From assembly GCA_910586775.1 (NCBI GenBank), contig CAJUJN010000026.1:1-54289 (forward strand): a DNA stretch of 54,289 nt, given 5' to 3'. The notes below the pieces were generated by a model, which saw only the letters and a program-made list of their open reading frames with translations, searched no databases and was not told where the DNA came from. This stretch comes from an uncultured Acetatifactor sp. Its GTDB lineage: Bacteria; Bacillota; Clostridia; Lachnospirales; Lachnospiraceae. The position numbers and the translations under genes were made by a program. Positions 41,411-50,203 of the stretch are shown one piece after another (within the stretch, counting starts at the first letter, position 1; each line of letters opens with the position of its first letter).

Positions 41411-42721
41411 TCATTCACCCATGATCACTATACCGTCCATAGCAACCCGGACAATGGAGGACGGGTCAATGGCAGTATCGAAAGAGGCTCTCATATCCAC
41501 ATCAATCTCTCCGTCGCCGTATCCCATTGCGCTCAGCAGCACGGTGGTCTGAGTCTGGGTGCCGTCCGCAAAGCCGATTGTAATCTCATGGCTTCTGTAC
41601 ATGCCCCATATCGAAGATACTTCCCCCTGATAGGTTCCTTCCAGAGTCAGATATACCGTCAGGGGCGACACATAGATATCATACCGGTCAAAATGAACCT
41701 GTTCCTCCGTCTTGTCTATGGCACCATCCAGCGCAAACCCGTAATCTCCGCTGCTCGCGATTTCAATGGGAGTCCTGTAGAAGCCTGTCTGGATATCCTC
41801 CTCCGGAATCTCCACAGGCTGGAAAGACTCCCCTTCCCCTTCCACAGCCGGTGCCTCATAGCAATAGGACTCCGCATACAGGGTATAGGTTCCGGGCGCG
41901 TAATCCGTTTTTCCCAACTGTGTGATGATGCAAAGTTCCTGGTTCTCTGCCAGTTCATATCCGCAGCTCTCCGGCAGCTTGTTCCACTGGAATGTATCTC
42001 CGAAACCGCTCCGCATCAGGGTCCTGTCAGTGTCATAGTCTCCCCCTTCCAGGCCGTCCTTCCATCGCCCCAGATAGTCATTATCAATGCTTACCTGCAC
42101 CGTAAGGTGCTGGTCCGTCTTCCTCGTGAGGATATAGCTGGCGGTAAGTTCCCGCCCGGCACAGGTGGTCTCCAGCATTTCAAGGGAGAACAGCTCATTA
42201 TCCATCACAATCTCGCCATATTTTCCACGGGGCGCCGTATTCTCCCCCGGAACTTCGTTCCCTGCCTCTGTTCCTGTCTCTGTTCCTGTCTCTGTTCCAG
42301 CCCCCGCCTGATTCCCCGCGGCGAAAAAACTGTCGTCCAGGATATCACCGTAGATGTCCGGCCGCTGCTGCCCTTCCGGCACAGGAAGAGCCGAATCGTC
42401 CCTGGTGGCAAAAATGTCCCTCAGAGGCGTATGGTCTATCAGATACCCCGCCCCTACATACATGGTGCTCATGATCAGGAGCGCCGCTGCCGCAGGTACC
42501 GCCGCCTGTGCCCATACCGGTTTCTTTCTGTTTTTCCTGTATCTGTTGTTTTTCATATCCATGCCTCCTTCCGCTTCTGTCCTCCCTCTGCCCGTATCAG
42601 CAGTATGGCTCATGCTCCTGTACTTTGCGTTCTGCGGCTTTCCCTCCATGATCGCCCTGCGCATTCCCTCATTTACCGTTACATTTGACATCAGATCATC
42701 GACACTTTCTCTGAAATTCAT
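41411..42721 (-). CDS. DUF4179-type anti-sigma factor, membrane-spanning, 436 aa
   Basis: The cytoplasmic N terminus (1-85) with a short sigma-binding-like segment MNFRESVDDLMSNVTVNEGM is followed by one membrane helix (about 72-95, VPAAAALLIMSTMYVGAGYL). A large extracellular beta-rich region follows (about 100-436). A TETGTETGTEAGNE stretch near residue 150 is encoded by 12-bp tandem repeats (top strand about 42262-42300) and may vary in copy number. The ATG directly follows the TGA of the ECF sigma gene with no gap, so the two are coupled. The architecture matches anti-sigma proteins of Clostridia that hold ECF sigma factors at the membrane. The inducing signal is unknown. Confidence 0.8.
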   Translation of the reverse strand: MNFRESVDDLMSNVTVNEGMRRAIMEGKPQNAKYRSMSHTADTGRGRTEAEGGMDMKNNRYRKNRKKPVWAQAAVPAAAALLIMSTMYVGAGYLIDHTPLRDIFATRDDSALPVPEGQQRPDIYGDILDDSFFAAGNQAGAGTETGTETGTEAGNEVPGENTAPRGKYGEIVMDNELFSLEMLETTCAGRELTASYILTRKTDQHLTVQVSIDNDYLGRWKDGLEGGDYDTDRTLMRSGFGDTFQWNKLPESCGYELAENQELCIITQLGKTDYAPGTYTLYAESYCYEAPAVEGEGESFQPVEIPEEDIQTGFYRTPIEIASSGDYGFALDGAIDKTEEQVHFDRYDIYVSPLTVYLTLEGTYQGEVSSIWGMYRSHEITIGFADGTQTQTTVLLSAMGYGDGEIDVDMRASFDTAIDPSSIVRVAMDGIVIMGE

Positions 42722-43300
42722 TCACAACACCTCCCACACATCCCGGGGCAGCTTTTTTTCCAGCTGTTCCCTGCCCCGCTTCAGCAACGTGAATACCGTA
42801 CTCGGCTGCCGCCCCATGATCCTGGCAATCTCCGGCACCGGCAGCTCCTGATAATAGTACAGCAAGATCGCCAGCCTGTACTTATCCTTCAGTTTCATGA
42901 TCTCCTTCATCAGATCCATGGTATTATTCAGTTTTTCATACGCATCCCGGTCTCCGCTGCTCTTCTGCAGCCCTTCCTCCAACACCTGTGTGACTTCCGT
43001 CATCTCCACTCGCTGCCGCCAGGCGGAGGCAAGGTAGCTTTTGCAGGTATTGATCGCAATTCTGGTAATCCACGTCTTCTCCGAGGCCCGGCCCTCAAAT
43101 CCCTTATAATGCCTCCACACCTTCAGGTAAGTGTCCTGCACCGCATCCTCCGCCAGATAAGGGTCCCGCAGATAAAGCGTGCACAGACGAAGCAGGGAAT
43201 CGCCATATCTGTGAATCAGCAGTTCCATGTCGTCCTCTGTCAGCACTGCACGCTCCCGGGCTTCTGTATACGCCAGCGACATGCTCTGTCCATGCACCAT
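42722..43300 (-). CDS. ECF-family RNA polymerase sigma factor, 192 aa
   Basis: Sigma region 2 (about 20-90) contains MELLIHRYGDSLLRLCTLYL, DPYLAEDAVQDTYLKVWRHY and the region 2.4 WITRIAINTCKSYLA. After a linker, region 4 (about 130-185) contains YRLAILLYYYQELPVPEIAR and GRQPSTVFTLLKRGREQLEK, the helix-turn-helix that reads the -35. The length is typical of ECF sigmas. The start at 43300 has GGAGG 8 nt upstream. It is co-transcribed with the membrane anti-sigma gene that begins right after its stop, the usual sigma/anti-sigma arrangement. Confidence 0.93.
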   Translation of the reverse strand: MVHGQSMSLAYTEARERAVLTEDDMELLIHRYGDSLLRLCTLYLRDPYLAEDAVQDTYLKVWRHYKGFEGRASEKTWITRIAINTCKSYLASAWRQRVEMTEVTQVLEEGLQKSSGDRDAYEKLNNTMDLMKEIMKLKDKYRLAILLYYYQELPVPEIARIMGRQPSTVFTLLKRGREQLEKKLPRDVWEVL

Positions 43301-43399
43301 TTTACACCTCCGTTTCTATTGTAATCATACATCATCTTCCGCCTCCTTTCAAACATTAGACCCATATTCCCTTTCTCTATCTTGCATAAAATAAAAAAA

Positions 43400-43504
43400 T
43401 ATGTAAAAAGGGCTGCCGCATTAAGAAATTCTGCAAAAGATACAGGATATCCGGTAACCGGGCATATCTATATCTGATGTCCATGATTCTTAATGCGGCA
43501 GCCC
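43400..43504 (-). terminator. Terminator of eno with perfect 18-bp arms
   Basis: GGGCTGCCGCATTAAGAA (43410-43427) and TTCTTAATGCGGCAGCCC (43487-43504) are exact inverted copies. On the minus strand they are followed by TTTTT. The 59-nt loop holds an inner near-palindrome around CCGGTAACCGG. The position past the eno stop fits termination, but the arms are unusually long. Confidence 0.75.
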
Positions 43505-43556
43505 CTGCATCGAAACGCTGTCTTAATACCGATTTACTTCTACATTACGGTTTACT

Positions 43557-44882
43557 TCACTGCACATGGAATGCGGTCAGCCCGGGATATTCCGCAGCCT
43601 CGCCCAGCTCCTCCTCTATCCGCAGAAGCCGGTTATACTTTGCCACCCTGTCACTTCGGCAGGGCGCGCCGGTTTTAATCTGGCCCGTGTTCCACGCCAC
43701 GGCCAAATCTGCTATGGTGGTGTCCTCCGTCTCTCCGGAACGGTGGGACATCACGGCGGTATAGTTGTTCTTGTGTGCCAGTTCCACCGCTTCGAAGGCC
43801 TCCGTCAGGGTTCCGATCTGGTTTACCTTCACCAGAATGGAGCCTGCCGTCCCCAGTTTAATCCCTGCCGCCAGACGCTTCTTGTTGGTGACAAACAGAT
43901 CGTCTCCCACCAACTGTACCTTCCCGCCCAGCCGCCGGGTCAGCTTCTGCCAGCCGTCCCAGTCGTCCTCCGCCAGGGCATCTTCAATGGATATGATGGG
44001 GAAGTTCTGAGACAGGTTCTCAAAATAGGAAATCATCTCATCCGTGCTGCGGATAACCTCTTCTCCTTTTAAGCTGCTCTCTCCCGGGAAGTGGTACATA
44101 TCTGTTTTTTCGTTATACAATTCACTGGAAGCCGCATCCATTGCAATCCACACATCCTCCCCCGGCGTGTAACCGGAGGCCCTGATTGCCTCCACAAGCA
44201 ACGCAAGCACACTCTCCGCATCCGGCAGGTCCGGTGCGAAGCCGCCCTCATCCCCCACTCCCGTGGAGAGCCCTTTGTCCTGAAGGATTTTTTTCAGATT
44301 GTGATAGATTTCCGCACAGATGCGCAGCGCATCGGAAAAGCTGTCCGCACAGGTGGGCATAATCATAAATTCCTGAAAATCTACCGTATTGGCGGCATGC
44401 TTTCCGCCGTTTAAGATATTCATCATGGGCACCGGAAGCAGATGGGCGCCGGCGCCTCCCACATAGCGGTACAGCGGCAGGGAAAGTGCACAGGCAGCTG
44501 CTTTCGCGCAGGCAAGGGAGACGGAAAGCGTGGCGTTGGCGCCCAGATTTTCCTTATTCTCCGTACCGTCCAGTTCAATCAGAAGCCTGTCTATCTGAAT
44601 CTGATTTAAAGCATTCTTCCCGACCAGAACGGGTGCAATCTTTTCATTGACATTTTTCACGGCATGCTGCACCCCCAGCCCAAAATAGCGCGGCTCGCCG
44701 TCCCGCAGCTCCACTGCTTCAAACCGTCCTGTACTGGCACCGGAAGGTACCGCCGCCGTCCCTGTATAACACTTTTTATTCTCGTGATTCCGGACCGTAA
44801 CCTCCGCCTCCACCGTGGGATTCCCCCTGGAGTCCAGAATTTCCCGGGCGTGAATCGATTTTATCTCAAGATATGCGGCCAT
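43557..44882 (-). CDS. eno: Enolase, 441 aa
   Basis: Glycolytic dehydration of 2-phosphoglycerate to phosphoenolpyruvate. The N-terminal HAREILDSRGNPTVEAEVTV and AAVPSGASTGRFEAVELRDG loops are canonical. The barrel carries GVGDEGGFAPDL, the metal Asp in WIAMDAASSELYN, the Glu in ISIEDALAEDDWDGW and the Asp in QLVGDDLFVTN. The signature ILVKVNQIGTLTEAFEAVEL follows, with SHRSGETEDTTIADLAVAW downstream. The length is normal (430-440). The ATG at 44882 follows AAAGGAGGCAATTATT. It has its own terminator and no operon partner. Confidence 0.97.
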   Translation of the reverse strand: MAAYLEIKSIHAREILDSRGNPTVEAEVTVRNHENKKCYTGTAAVPSGASTGRFEAVELRDGEPRYFGLGVQHAVKNVNEKIAPVLVGKNALNQIQIDRLLIELDGTENKENLGANATLSVSLACAKAAACALSLPLYRYVGGAGAHLLPVPMMNILNGGKHAANTVDFQEFMIMPTCADSFSDALRICAEIYHNLKKILQDKGLSTGVGDEGGFAPDLPDAESVLALLVEAIRASGYTPGEDVWIAMDAASSELYNEKTDMYHFPGESSLKGEEVIRSTDEMISYFENLSQNFPIISIEDALAEDDWDGWQKLTRRLGGKVQLVGDDLFVTNKKRLAAGIKLGTAGSILVKVNQIGTLTEAFEAVELAHKNNYTAVMSHRSGETEDTTIADLAVAWNTGQIKTGAPCRSDRVAKYNRLLRIEEELGEAAEYPGLTAFHVQ

Positions 44883-45054
44883 AATAATTGCCTCCTTTTC
44901 GAATGATTGTTTTTCTTTTAAAGTACCCGAAAAGGAGGCGCGTTATTCAGGAATTGTGCAAAATCAGAAATTCAAATAATTTCGCTTCAAATAATTTCAA
45001 AAAATTTGAATAATTTTATCATATTCTGCTTGCTAAAAAAACTGATTTCGCATC

Positions 45055-45153
45055 TAAACGATGACGAGTGACGGTTCTGACTCGTCGGTAAAATAAAAAT
45101 TGACCGAGCGATGATCAATCCAACGAGGTTGACTCAAAAAAGTCAGCCTCGTT
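45055..45153 (+). ncRNA. Candidate type III antitoxin RNA with terminator
   Basis: Upstream of the TenpN-like toxin gene lies a short structured stretch: a 7-bp hairpin GACGAGT/ACTCGTC (45063-45069 and 45080-45086), then an intrinsic terminator AACGAGGTTGACT/AGTCAGCCTCGTT (45122-45153). Type III antitoxins are repeat RNAs followed by a leaky terminator and the toxin gene. Only about one repeat-like unit is recognisable here instead of the usual tandem array. Confidence 0.45.
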
Positions 45154-45184
45154 TCTTATTCTATCTTACTACGAGGTATCTTAA

Positions 45185-45601
45185 ATGGAATATGGTTCAG
45201 AACTTTCTCTTTTGTCCCCGAAATTTATACAAGATTACCCGCCCGACAGATATCCTGAATTAATGTATAAACAGGGACGCCCATATACCTGCCTGCTGAC
45301 AGGCTCACATAATGATTATTTTATCTGTGTGCCGTTCCGTTCATCTATAGGACATAAAAACGCCTTCCTGTTCACCGAAACTGCACGTTCTAAAAAATCA
45401 AAATCCGGCCTTGATTATTCCAAAACAGCAATCATCAAAGATACTGATTATCTTGATGCAACAACCAAGGCCATCATTGACCAGGACGAATATACCGAAA
45501 TGATGAGGAACCTTTCCGCTATTGTCCTTGACATAAACAATTATGTAAATAATGCTGAAGCAGCGAAATATCGTAACAACTGCTGGTTCTGGCTGCATTG
45601 A
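45185..45601 (+). CDS. Type III toxin-antitoxin toxin, TenpN/ToxN-like endoribonuclease, 138 aa
   Basis: ToxN/TenpN/CptN toxins are small endoribonucleases held inactive by a repeat RNA. The N-terminal half fits this family: LSLLSPKFIQDYPPDRYPEL, then the typical KQGRPYTCLL and VPFRSSIGHKNAFLF. A GLDYSKTAIIKD segment follows, which corresponds to the conserved core strand near the active site. The C terminus ends abruptly (AAKYRNNCWFWLH) about 15-20 residues before the expected family end, so it may be truncated. ACGAGG lies 8 nt before the ATG. The preceding structured RNA with a terminator supports the call. Family membership was judged by pattern only. Confidence 0.65.
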   Translation: MEYGSELSLLSPKFIQDYPPDRYPELMYKQGRPYTCLLTGSHNDYFICVPFRSSIGHKNAFLFTETARSKKSKSGLDYSKTAIIKDTDYLDATTKAIIDQDEYTEMMRNLSAIVLDINNYVNNAEAAKYRNNCWFWLH

Positions 45602-45648
45602 TTCGCACGAAAAAACAGCTTTGTGCTAATCATTTTTCAAGAACACAC

Positions 45649-46671
45649 TTAGTAAGGCTTCCCCGCCAGAATCTCACAGTAATCCTTATAATTCTTCTCC
45701 AGCAACGTCGGAGTATCCAGACCATACGGGCATTTTGACTTACATTTTCCGCAATGGAGACAGTTCTCAATCTTCTTCATCTTCTCCTGCGCCTGAGGTG
45801 TCAGCTGTGCAGCGGAGGGCGAGCGGCGAATCAGCAGGCTCATGCGGGCGCAGTTGTTAATCTCGATTCCCACCGGACAGGGCATGCAGTAACCGCAGCC
45901 GCGGCAGAAGTCTCCCAGGAGTTCTTCCCTGTCCTTTGCAATCACTTCGGAAAGCTCCTGTGTCATTTCCGGCGGATTGTCAATGTAGGACAGGAACTCA
46001 TCCAGTTCCTCTTCCCTCTGCACACCCCAGATAGGAAGCACATTGTCATACTGCGCAAGGAATGCGTAAGCGGCAGCGGAATTGGTAATCAGTCCTCCCG
46101 ACAGTGCTTTCATGGCAATGAATCCCATTCCTGCCTCTTTGCATTTTTCAACCAGCTCTATATCTTTCTCTGTGGCCAGGTAGCAGAAGGGGAACTGCAG
46201 CGTCTCATACAGCCCGCTTTCTATCGCTTCGTCAGCTATATTCAGACGGTGGTTCGTAATACCGATGTGCCGCACCATACCTTTCTCCTTCGCCTCAAGC
46301 ATGGCTTCATAGAGACCGCTGCCGTCCTTAGGTCTGGGACAGAATGCCGGATTGTGAAACTGGTAAATGTCTACGTAATCCGTCCGCAGATTGTTCAGGG
46401 AAGTATGTAAATCCTTCCAGAATCCCTCCGCATCAGCGGCGCCGGTCTTGGTGGCTATAAACACCTTCTCCCGCATGCCGTCAAACGCTTCCCCCAGCTT
46501 CTCCTCGCTGTCGGTATACCACCGCGCCGTGTCGTAGAAAGTCACTCCGTGGCTATACGCCCTGCGCAGAAGCTTCACTGCCTCCTCTGTAGAAATCCGC
46601 TGGATGGGCAGCGCCCCGAAGGAATTCTTCTCTACTGTAATGCCTGTTTTTCCCAACGTCACCTTTGTCAT
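45649..46671 (-). CDS. Aldo/keto reductase with C-terminal ferredoxin-type domain, 340 aa
   Basis: The NADPH-dependent TIM-barrel part (1-265) contains VTLGKTGITVEKNSFGALPI, the catalytic Tyr in RRAYSHGVTFYDTARWYTDS, and TDYVDIYQFHN. The C-terminal domain carries two cysteine motifs, CRGCGYCMPCPVGIEINNC and CLHCGKCKSKCPYGL, suited to two [4Fe-4S] clusters. This combination defines the ferredoxin-type AKR subfamily common in Clostridia and methanogens. The substrate is unknown. The ATG at 46671 has GGAGG 6 nt upstream. It appears monocistronic. Confidence 0.93.
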   Translation of the reverse strand: MTKVTLGKTGITVEKNSFGALPIQRISTEEAVKLLRRAYSHGVTFYDTARWYTDSEEKLGEAFDGMREKVFIATKTGAADAEGFWKDLHTSLNNLRTDYVDIYQFHNPAFCPRPKDGSGLYEAMLEAKEKGMVRHIGITNHRLNIADEAIESGLYETLQFPFCYLATEKDIELVEKCKEAGMGFIAMKALSGGLITNSAAAYAFLAQYDNVLPIWGVQREEELDEFLSYIDNPPEMTQELSEVIAKDREELLGDFCRGCGYCMPCPVGIEINNCARMSLLIRRSPSAAQLTPQAQEKMKKIENCLHCGKCKSKCPYGLDTPTLLEKNYKDYCEILAGKPY

Positions 46672-46927
46672 GTTCTTCCTCCATTCATATATATTATGTA
46701 ATTACAATTCATTATTATCGTAATTACATCTCTCACCCTTACACTGCAGCCCCTGCCAGAACCTTATCCTCTCATCCAATCTCCCTGACCCTGACGTCCC
46801 CACATGGCTTTCATTCCTTCGCGGGCGGTTTCACGCCTTCGAGCGGTTCCTGATGTCCCGGCATGACTTTCAGTCCTGCTATGGGGTTTCTGCGGCAATC
46901 CCTTACTGTTTTTATCATTCTAACACA

Positions 46928-46961
46928 GATCAGAGAATATTACTATCAATATTCTCTGATC
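46928..46961. repeat. Perfect 14-bp AT-rich hairpin beside the aspS remnant
   Basis: GATCAGAGAATATT (46928-46941) and AATATTCTCTGATC (46948-46961) are exact inverted copies around a 6-nt loop. It lies 10 bp beyond the stop of the aspS fragment. No T run follows on either strand, so it is not a typical terminator. Confidence 0.6.
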
Positions 46962-46970
46962 AAAACCATC

Positions 46971-47108
46971 TTACGGCTCCAGTCTGTGAATATCCCTGGG
47001 AAACAGGCAGGCCTGGCGCACATTTTCAAAGCCCAGCAGCCTGGCAGTCAGCCGCTCCAGCCCGATTCCAAGCCCTCCGTGAGGCGGCATGCCGCAGCGG
47101 AAACGGCG
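46971..47108 (-). pseudogene. 3' remnant of archaeal-type aspartyl-tRNA synthetase
   Basis: A 45-codon stretch ending in TAA reads as the extreme C terminus of a class II Asp/Asn-tRNA synthetase of the archaeal/non-discriminating AspS type. It contains CGMPPHGGLGIGLERL (class II motif 3 with its ATP-binding Arg), TARLLGFENVRQACLFPRD and the final HRLEP. The sequence upstream of RRFRCG is unrelated, so the gene is truncated to its last tenth. It lies downstream of gpmI in the same direction. The rest of the region 46672-47378 shows no intact gene; one perfect hairpin CGGCTCT/AGAGCCG lies near 47225. Confidence 0.75.
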
Positions 47109-47378
47109 CACAAAAAAGGAACCACAAACCGTAGTATCTCTACAATCCATGGTTCCTTCTGCATTCTTCTGTTCCTCTTTTCTTTCCAGTCCGGGCCTGT
47201 TTCGTCTATCCTGCAGGCTTTTCGGCTCTTGTCAGAGCCGGTGCCTACGAAGAAATATTCCTGTTCACACTCCCGAAGCTGCGCTCTCATTCCAGTTTCC
47301 GAAAAATAAGAGCATCCTCCTGACTGCCGAAAAACCGGCATTCCTCCGTGGTTGAAACACCACAATCCGCCTTAAAAT

Positions 47379-48923
47379 TTATTTCCTGACCAACAATGAC
47401 TTGCCTGTCATCTCCACCGGCTGCTCCCTGCCCATGATCTGAATCAGAGTAGGAATAATGTCAGCCAGGCATCCGCCCTCTCTGAGTGTATAAGCCTCGT
47501 CGTAATTCACCAGGATAAAGGGCACCTGATTCGTAGTATGGGCGGTAAAAGGCTCTCCTGTCTCATAGTCCACCAGCATCTCCGCATTGCCATGGTCGGC
47601 ACAGATAAACATGGCACCGTCCACTTCCTTTATGGCTTCCACTGCCCTGCCCACACATTCGTCAACCGCTTCAACCGCCTTCACAGCCGCATCCAGCACG
47701 CCGGTATGGCCCACCATATCAGGATTTGCAAAATTGATAATGATCACGTCATATTTGTCGGAGCGAATCGCCTCACAAAGCTTATCACACACTTCATAGG
47801 CGCTCATCTGGGGCTTCAGATCATAGGTCGCCACATCCTTGGGAGAATTCACCAGAACTCTGTCCTCACCCTCATTGGGCTCCTCCACACCGCCGTTAAA
47901 GAAGAATGTCACATGGGCATATTTCTCTGTCTCGGCGATGCGGGCCTGCTTCATGCCGTTTGCAGCCAGCCACTCGCCGAAGGTATTGGTGACGGATACC
48001 TTGTGGAATGCCACATCCTTGTTTGGAATGGTGGGGTCATAGTCGGAGAAACATACATAAGTGATGTCCAGCCTCCCTCCTCTGTCAAATCCCTTGAAAT
48101 CATCGTCACAGAAGGCTCTGGTAATCTCTCTGGCCCTGTCCGGACGGAAATTGAAAAAGATAATGGAATCTCCGTTCTGCACGGTTGCAACCGGCTTTCC
48201 ATCCTCCATTGCCAGAGTGGGCTTCACAAACTCATCCGTCTCTCCCCTGTCATAGGACTCCTGAATGCCGCAGATACCGCATTTTGCAGTCAGCCCCTCT
48301 CCCTTTGTCATGGCATCGTAGGCCAGCTTCACACGGTCATAGTTATTGTCCCTGTCCATTACATAATAACGTCCCATTACAGACGCAATCTTGCCAACAC
48401 CGATTTTCTCCATCTCTGCTGCCAACGCCTCTGCATATTCCTTTCCGCTGGAAGGCGGCGTGTCGCGCCCGTCCAGGAAGCAGTGTACATACACCTTCTC
48501 CAGGCCGTTCCTCTTCGCCAGTTCCAACAGGCCGTACAGATGGGTATTGTGGCTGTGTACACCGCCGTCGGACAACAGTCCCATCAGGTGAAGGGAACTG
48601 TTGTTCTTCTTACAATTCTCCACTGCCTTTAACAGCGCCGGATTCTCAAAGAAGGTCCCGTCCTGAATCTCCTTGGTGATCCTGGTAAGCTCCTGATATA
48701 CAATACGGCCTGCGCCCATATTCAGATGTCCTACCTCGGAATTCCCCATCTGTCCGTCGGGAAGCCCCACTGCCATGCCGCTGGCATTGCCTCTCACAAA
48801 AGGATACTCCGCCATCAGCCTGTCCATCACGGGGGTATCTGCCAATGCCACCGCATTGCCCTCTTTCTTCTCATTCAGGCCGTAGCCATCCAGGATCATT
48901 AATACTACCGGTTTCTTGCTCAT
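47379..48923 (-). CDS. gpmI: Cofactor-independent phosphoglycerate mutase GpmI, 514 aa
   Basis: Interconverts 3- and 2-phosphoglycerate using two Mn2+ ions; it belongs to the alkaline phosphatase superfamily. The N-terminal metal Asp is in VLMILDGYGLNEKKEGNAVA. The phosphorylated Ser is in LPDGQMGNSEVGHLNMGAGR. The substrate domain includes VHSHNTHLYGLLELAKRNGL and VHCFLDGRDTPPSSGKEY. The C-terminal metal residues are in NFANPDMVGHTGVLDAAVKA, FICADHGNAEMLVDYETGEP and FTAHTTNQVPFILV. The length matches (about 510). The ATG at 48923 follows GGGAGAGAAGAT; the 15-codon extension to 48968 is not supported. It has its own sigma-A promoter at 49025-49053. Confidence 0.97.
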   Translation of the reverse strand: MSKKPVVLMILDGYGLNEKKEGNAVALADTPVMDRLMAEYPFVRGNASGMAVGLPDGQMGNSEVGHLNMGAGRIVYQELTRITKEIQDGTFFENPALLKAVENCKKNNSSLHLMGLLSDGGVHSHNTHLYGLLELAKRNGLEKVYVHCFLDGRDTPPSSGKEYAEALAAEMEKIGVGKIASVMGRYYVMDRDNNYDRVKLAYDAMTKGEGLTAKCGICGIQESYDRGETDEFVKPTLAMEDGKPVATVQNGDSIIFFNFRPDRAREITRAFCDDDFKGFDRGGRLDITYVCFSDYDPTIPNKDVAFHKVSVTNTFGEWLAANGMKQARIAETEKYAHVTFFFNGGVEEPNEGEDRVLVNSPKDVATYDLKPQMSAYEVCDKLCEAIRSDKYDVIIINFANPDMVGHTGVLDAAVKAVEAVDECVGRAVEAIKEVDGAMFICADHGNAEMLVDYETGEPFTAHTTNQVPFILVNYDEAYTLREGGCLADIIPTLIQIMGREQPVEMTGKSLLVRK

Positions 48924-49024
48924 ATCTTCTCTCCCTGCGCACCCGTGCCCGCCATCTTTGTCGAACATGGCATGCTTTCTTTATTCTATCTGCGGAAAAA
49001 TGAAATTTCCTACTTTCTTTTAGA

Positions 49025-49053
49025 ATTATACACTCAAAAATGCAGACTTGCAA
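49025..49053 (-). promoter_or_regulatory. Sigma-A promoter of gpmI
   Basis: On the minus strand TTGCAA (49053-49048), a 17-bp spacer and TATAAT (49030-49025), about 100 bp upstream of the gpmI ATG. Confidence 0.8.
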
Positions 49054-49766
49054 TACCTCTGTTCCGGAAGCGTGCAAAAAGGGATAAAAAATCAACTCAT
49101 CACAGATTTTCTCATCAATTTGAATTACCTCAAACTGCCTGATGTATGTATTGCAGACAGTGTACCATGCACTGACAGCCGCGACATCAAAAACCCGAAG
49201 GGAAAAACGCATAAACCACGCCGTTCTCAACCCTGGTCTGAAGCACTTCCCATGCCTGTCCGTTCCGGTGCGCCACCACATATGCCTCGCCGTCGCCGGA
49301 AACCCTTACCGGCACATACAGTAAAAGAACAGCATTCTGCAATATTTCTACTGAAAAATGCTGACAAACCACGGCAAAATTGCCAAAAAAGCAAAAAAGA
49401 AAATTCTGCTTGCAATGTACGGGCAAATAGTATGCAATAATTAATGTCAAAAAAATGGTTCGCCTTTCTTGCACATAAGGCGAACTTTCTTATATAAAAA
49501 GCGGCAACACCAACCGCTTTGTGGATAAATGCCCGGATAGCCTCGCTGAACTCTATCATATGGTCTCGCACTCCGTGAAAGAAGTAAAAATCAGAAACAG
49601 ACCACGATTCGCAATAATGTGACCAGCTCAGTTTAACAGACACTGTCTAATGGACTGTGAAAATTGCTGCTGAGAAGGCGGCACCCAGGTTCTGAAAGCG
49701 TAATTCAGAAAGCTTCTTGACAGCTTGCTGTGCATCCGAAAAAACAAAAACCTGGCCCCGCCCACA
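49054..49766. other. Gene-poor stretch with decayed coding sequence and one hairpin
   Basis: No intact gene is supported. On the minus strand 49187-49340 stays open and reads VLLLYVPVRVSGDGEAYVVA and then GQAWEVLQTRVENGVVYAFF. This looks like the beta-rich end of a lost surface protein. A hairpin GTTCGCCTT/AAGGCGAAC (49458-49466 and 49477-49485) followed by TTTCTT on the plus strand resembles a terminator. The composition is more AT-rich than the core genes. Confidence 0.4.
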
Positions 49767-49937
49767 CTATCTTAAATCACCGTAAGAATCCCGACAGACT
49801 TCAGAAACAGAATTAACAGACATGCTCCCGTCTCCCTGGCAAACGCATCGATATCCACCTCCCTGTTCTCCGCAATCTTCTCCTCCGGTTTTTCCGTTCT
49901 TCCCTGCGCTTCCGGAGGGCCTCCTCGCGCTGCAGTT

Positions 49938-50171
49938 TTGCCTTTTCCCTGCCTCCTTTGCTTTAAAAACCTTGATGTCGAAAAACTCCGCAACGACTAC
50001 AATGCACTCTATTCTAAAAAGGAAGCCCTGCGGAAAACCTGCCAGTCTGCCGAAAAGGAAATTACAGCCCTCACCCGCCAACTGGATAACCTCAATCAAT
50101 ACCTTGATCGAACTTCTTCATATCAGGAAAACTCCGACAGGAAGCCTGTAAAAAACCAACAATCACTCTAA
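49938..50171 (+). pseudogene. Probable C-terminal fragment of a relaxase/mobilisation protein
   Basis: From about 49974 the plus strand reads LDVEKLRNDYNALYSKKEAL and RQLDNLNQYLDR, then a polar tail to the stop. A coiled-coil LxxEYxxLYxxKxxL repeat near the end is typical of the C termini of MobA-type relaxases on Firmicute mobile elements. No relaxase catalytic domain (HUH motif) precedes it; upstream sequence is unrelated, with a minus-strand basic/acidic repeat remnant at 49772-49993. It is therefore read as the tail of a deleted mobile element. Family assignment rests on a short coiled coil and is tentative. Confidence 0.4.
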
Positions 50172-50203
50172 ATTCGACATTATTCCTCCCAAATAAAAAT
50201 ATC

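Noticed and set aside
47048..47365. 105-codon minus frame overlapping the aspS remnant
   Set aside because: The conserved motif 3 sequence is in a different frame; this one has no match and no ribosome site.
49227..49643. 138-codon minus frame in the gpmI-upstream region
   Set aside because: It crosses a clear hairpin, has low-complexity hydrophobic content and no ribosome site.
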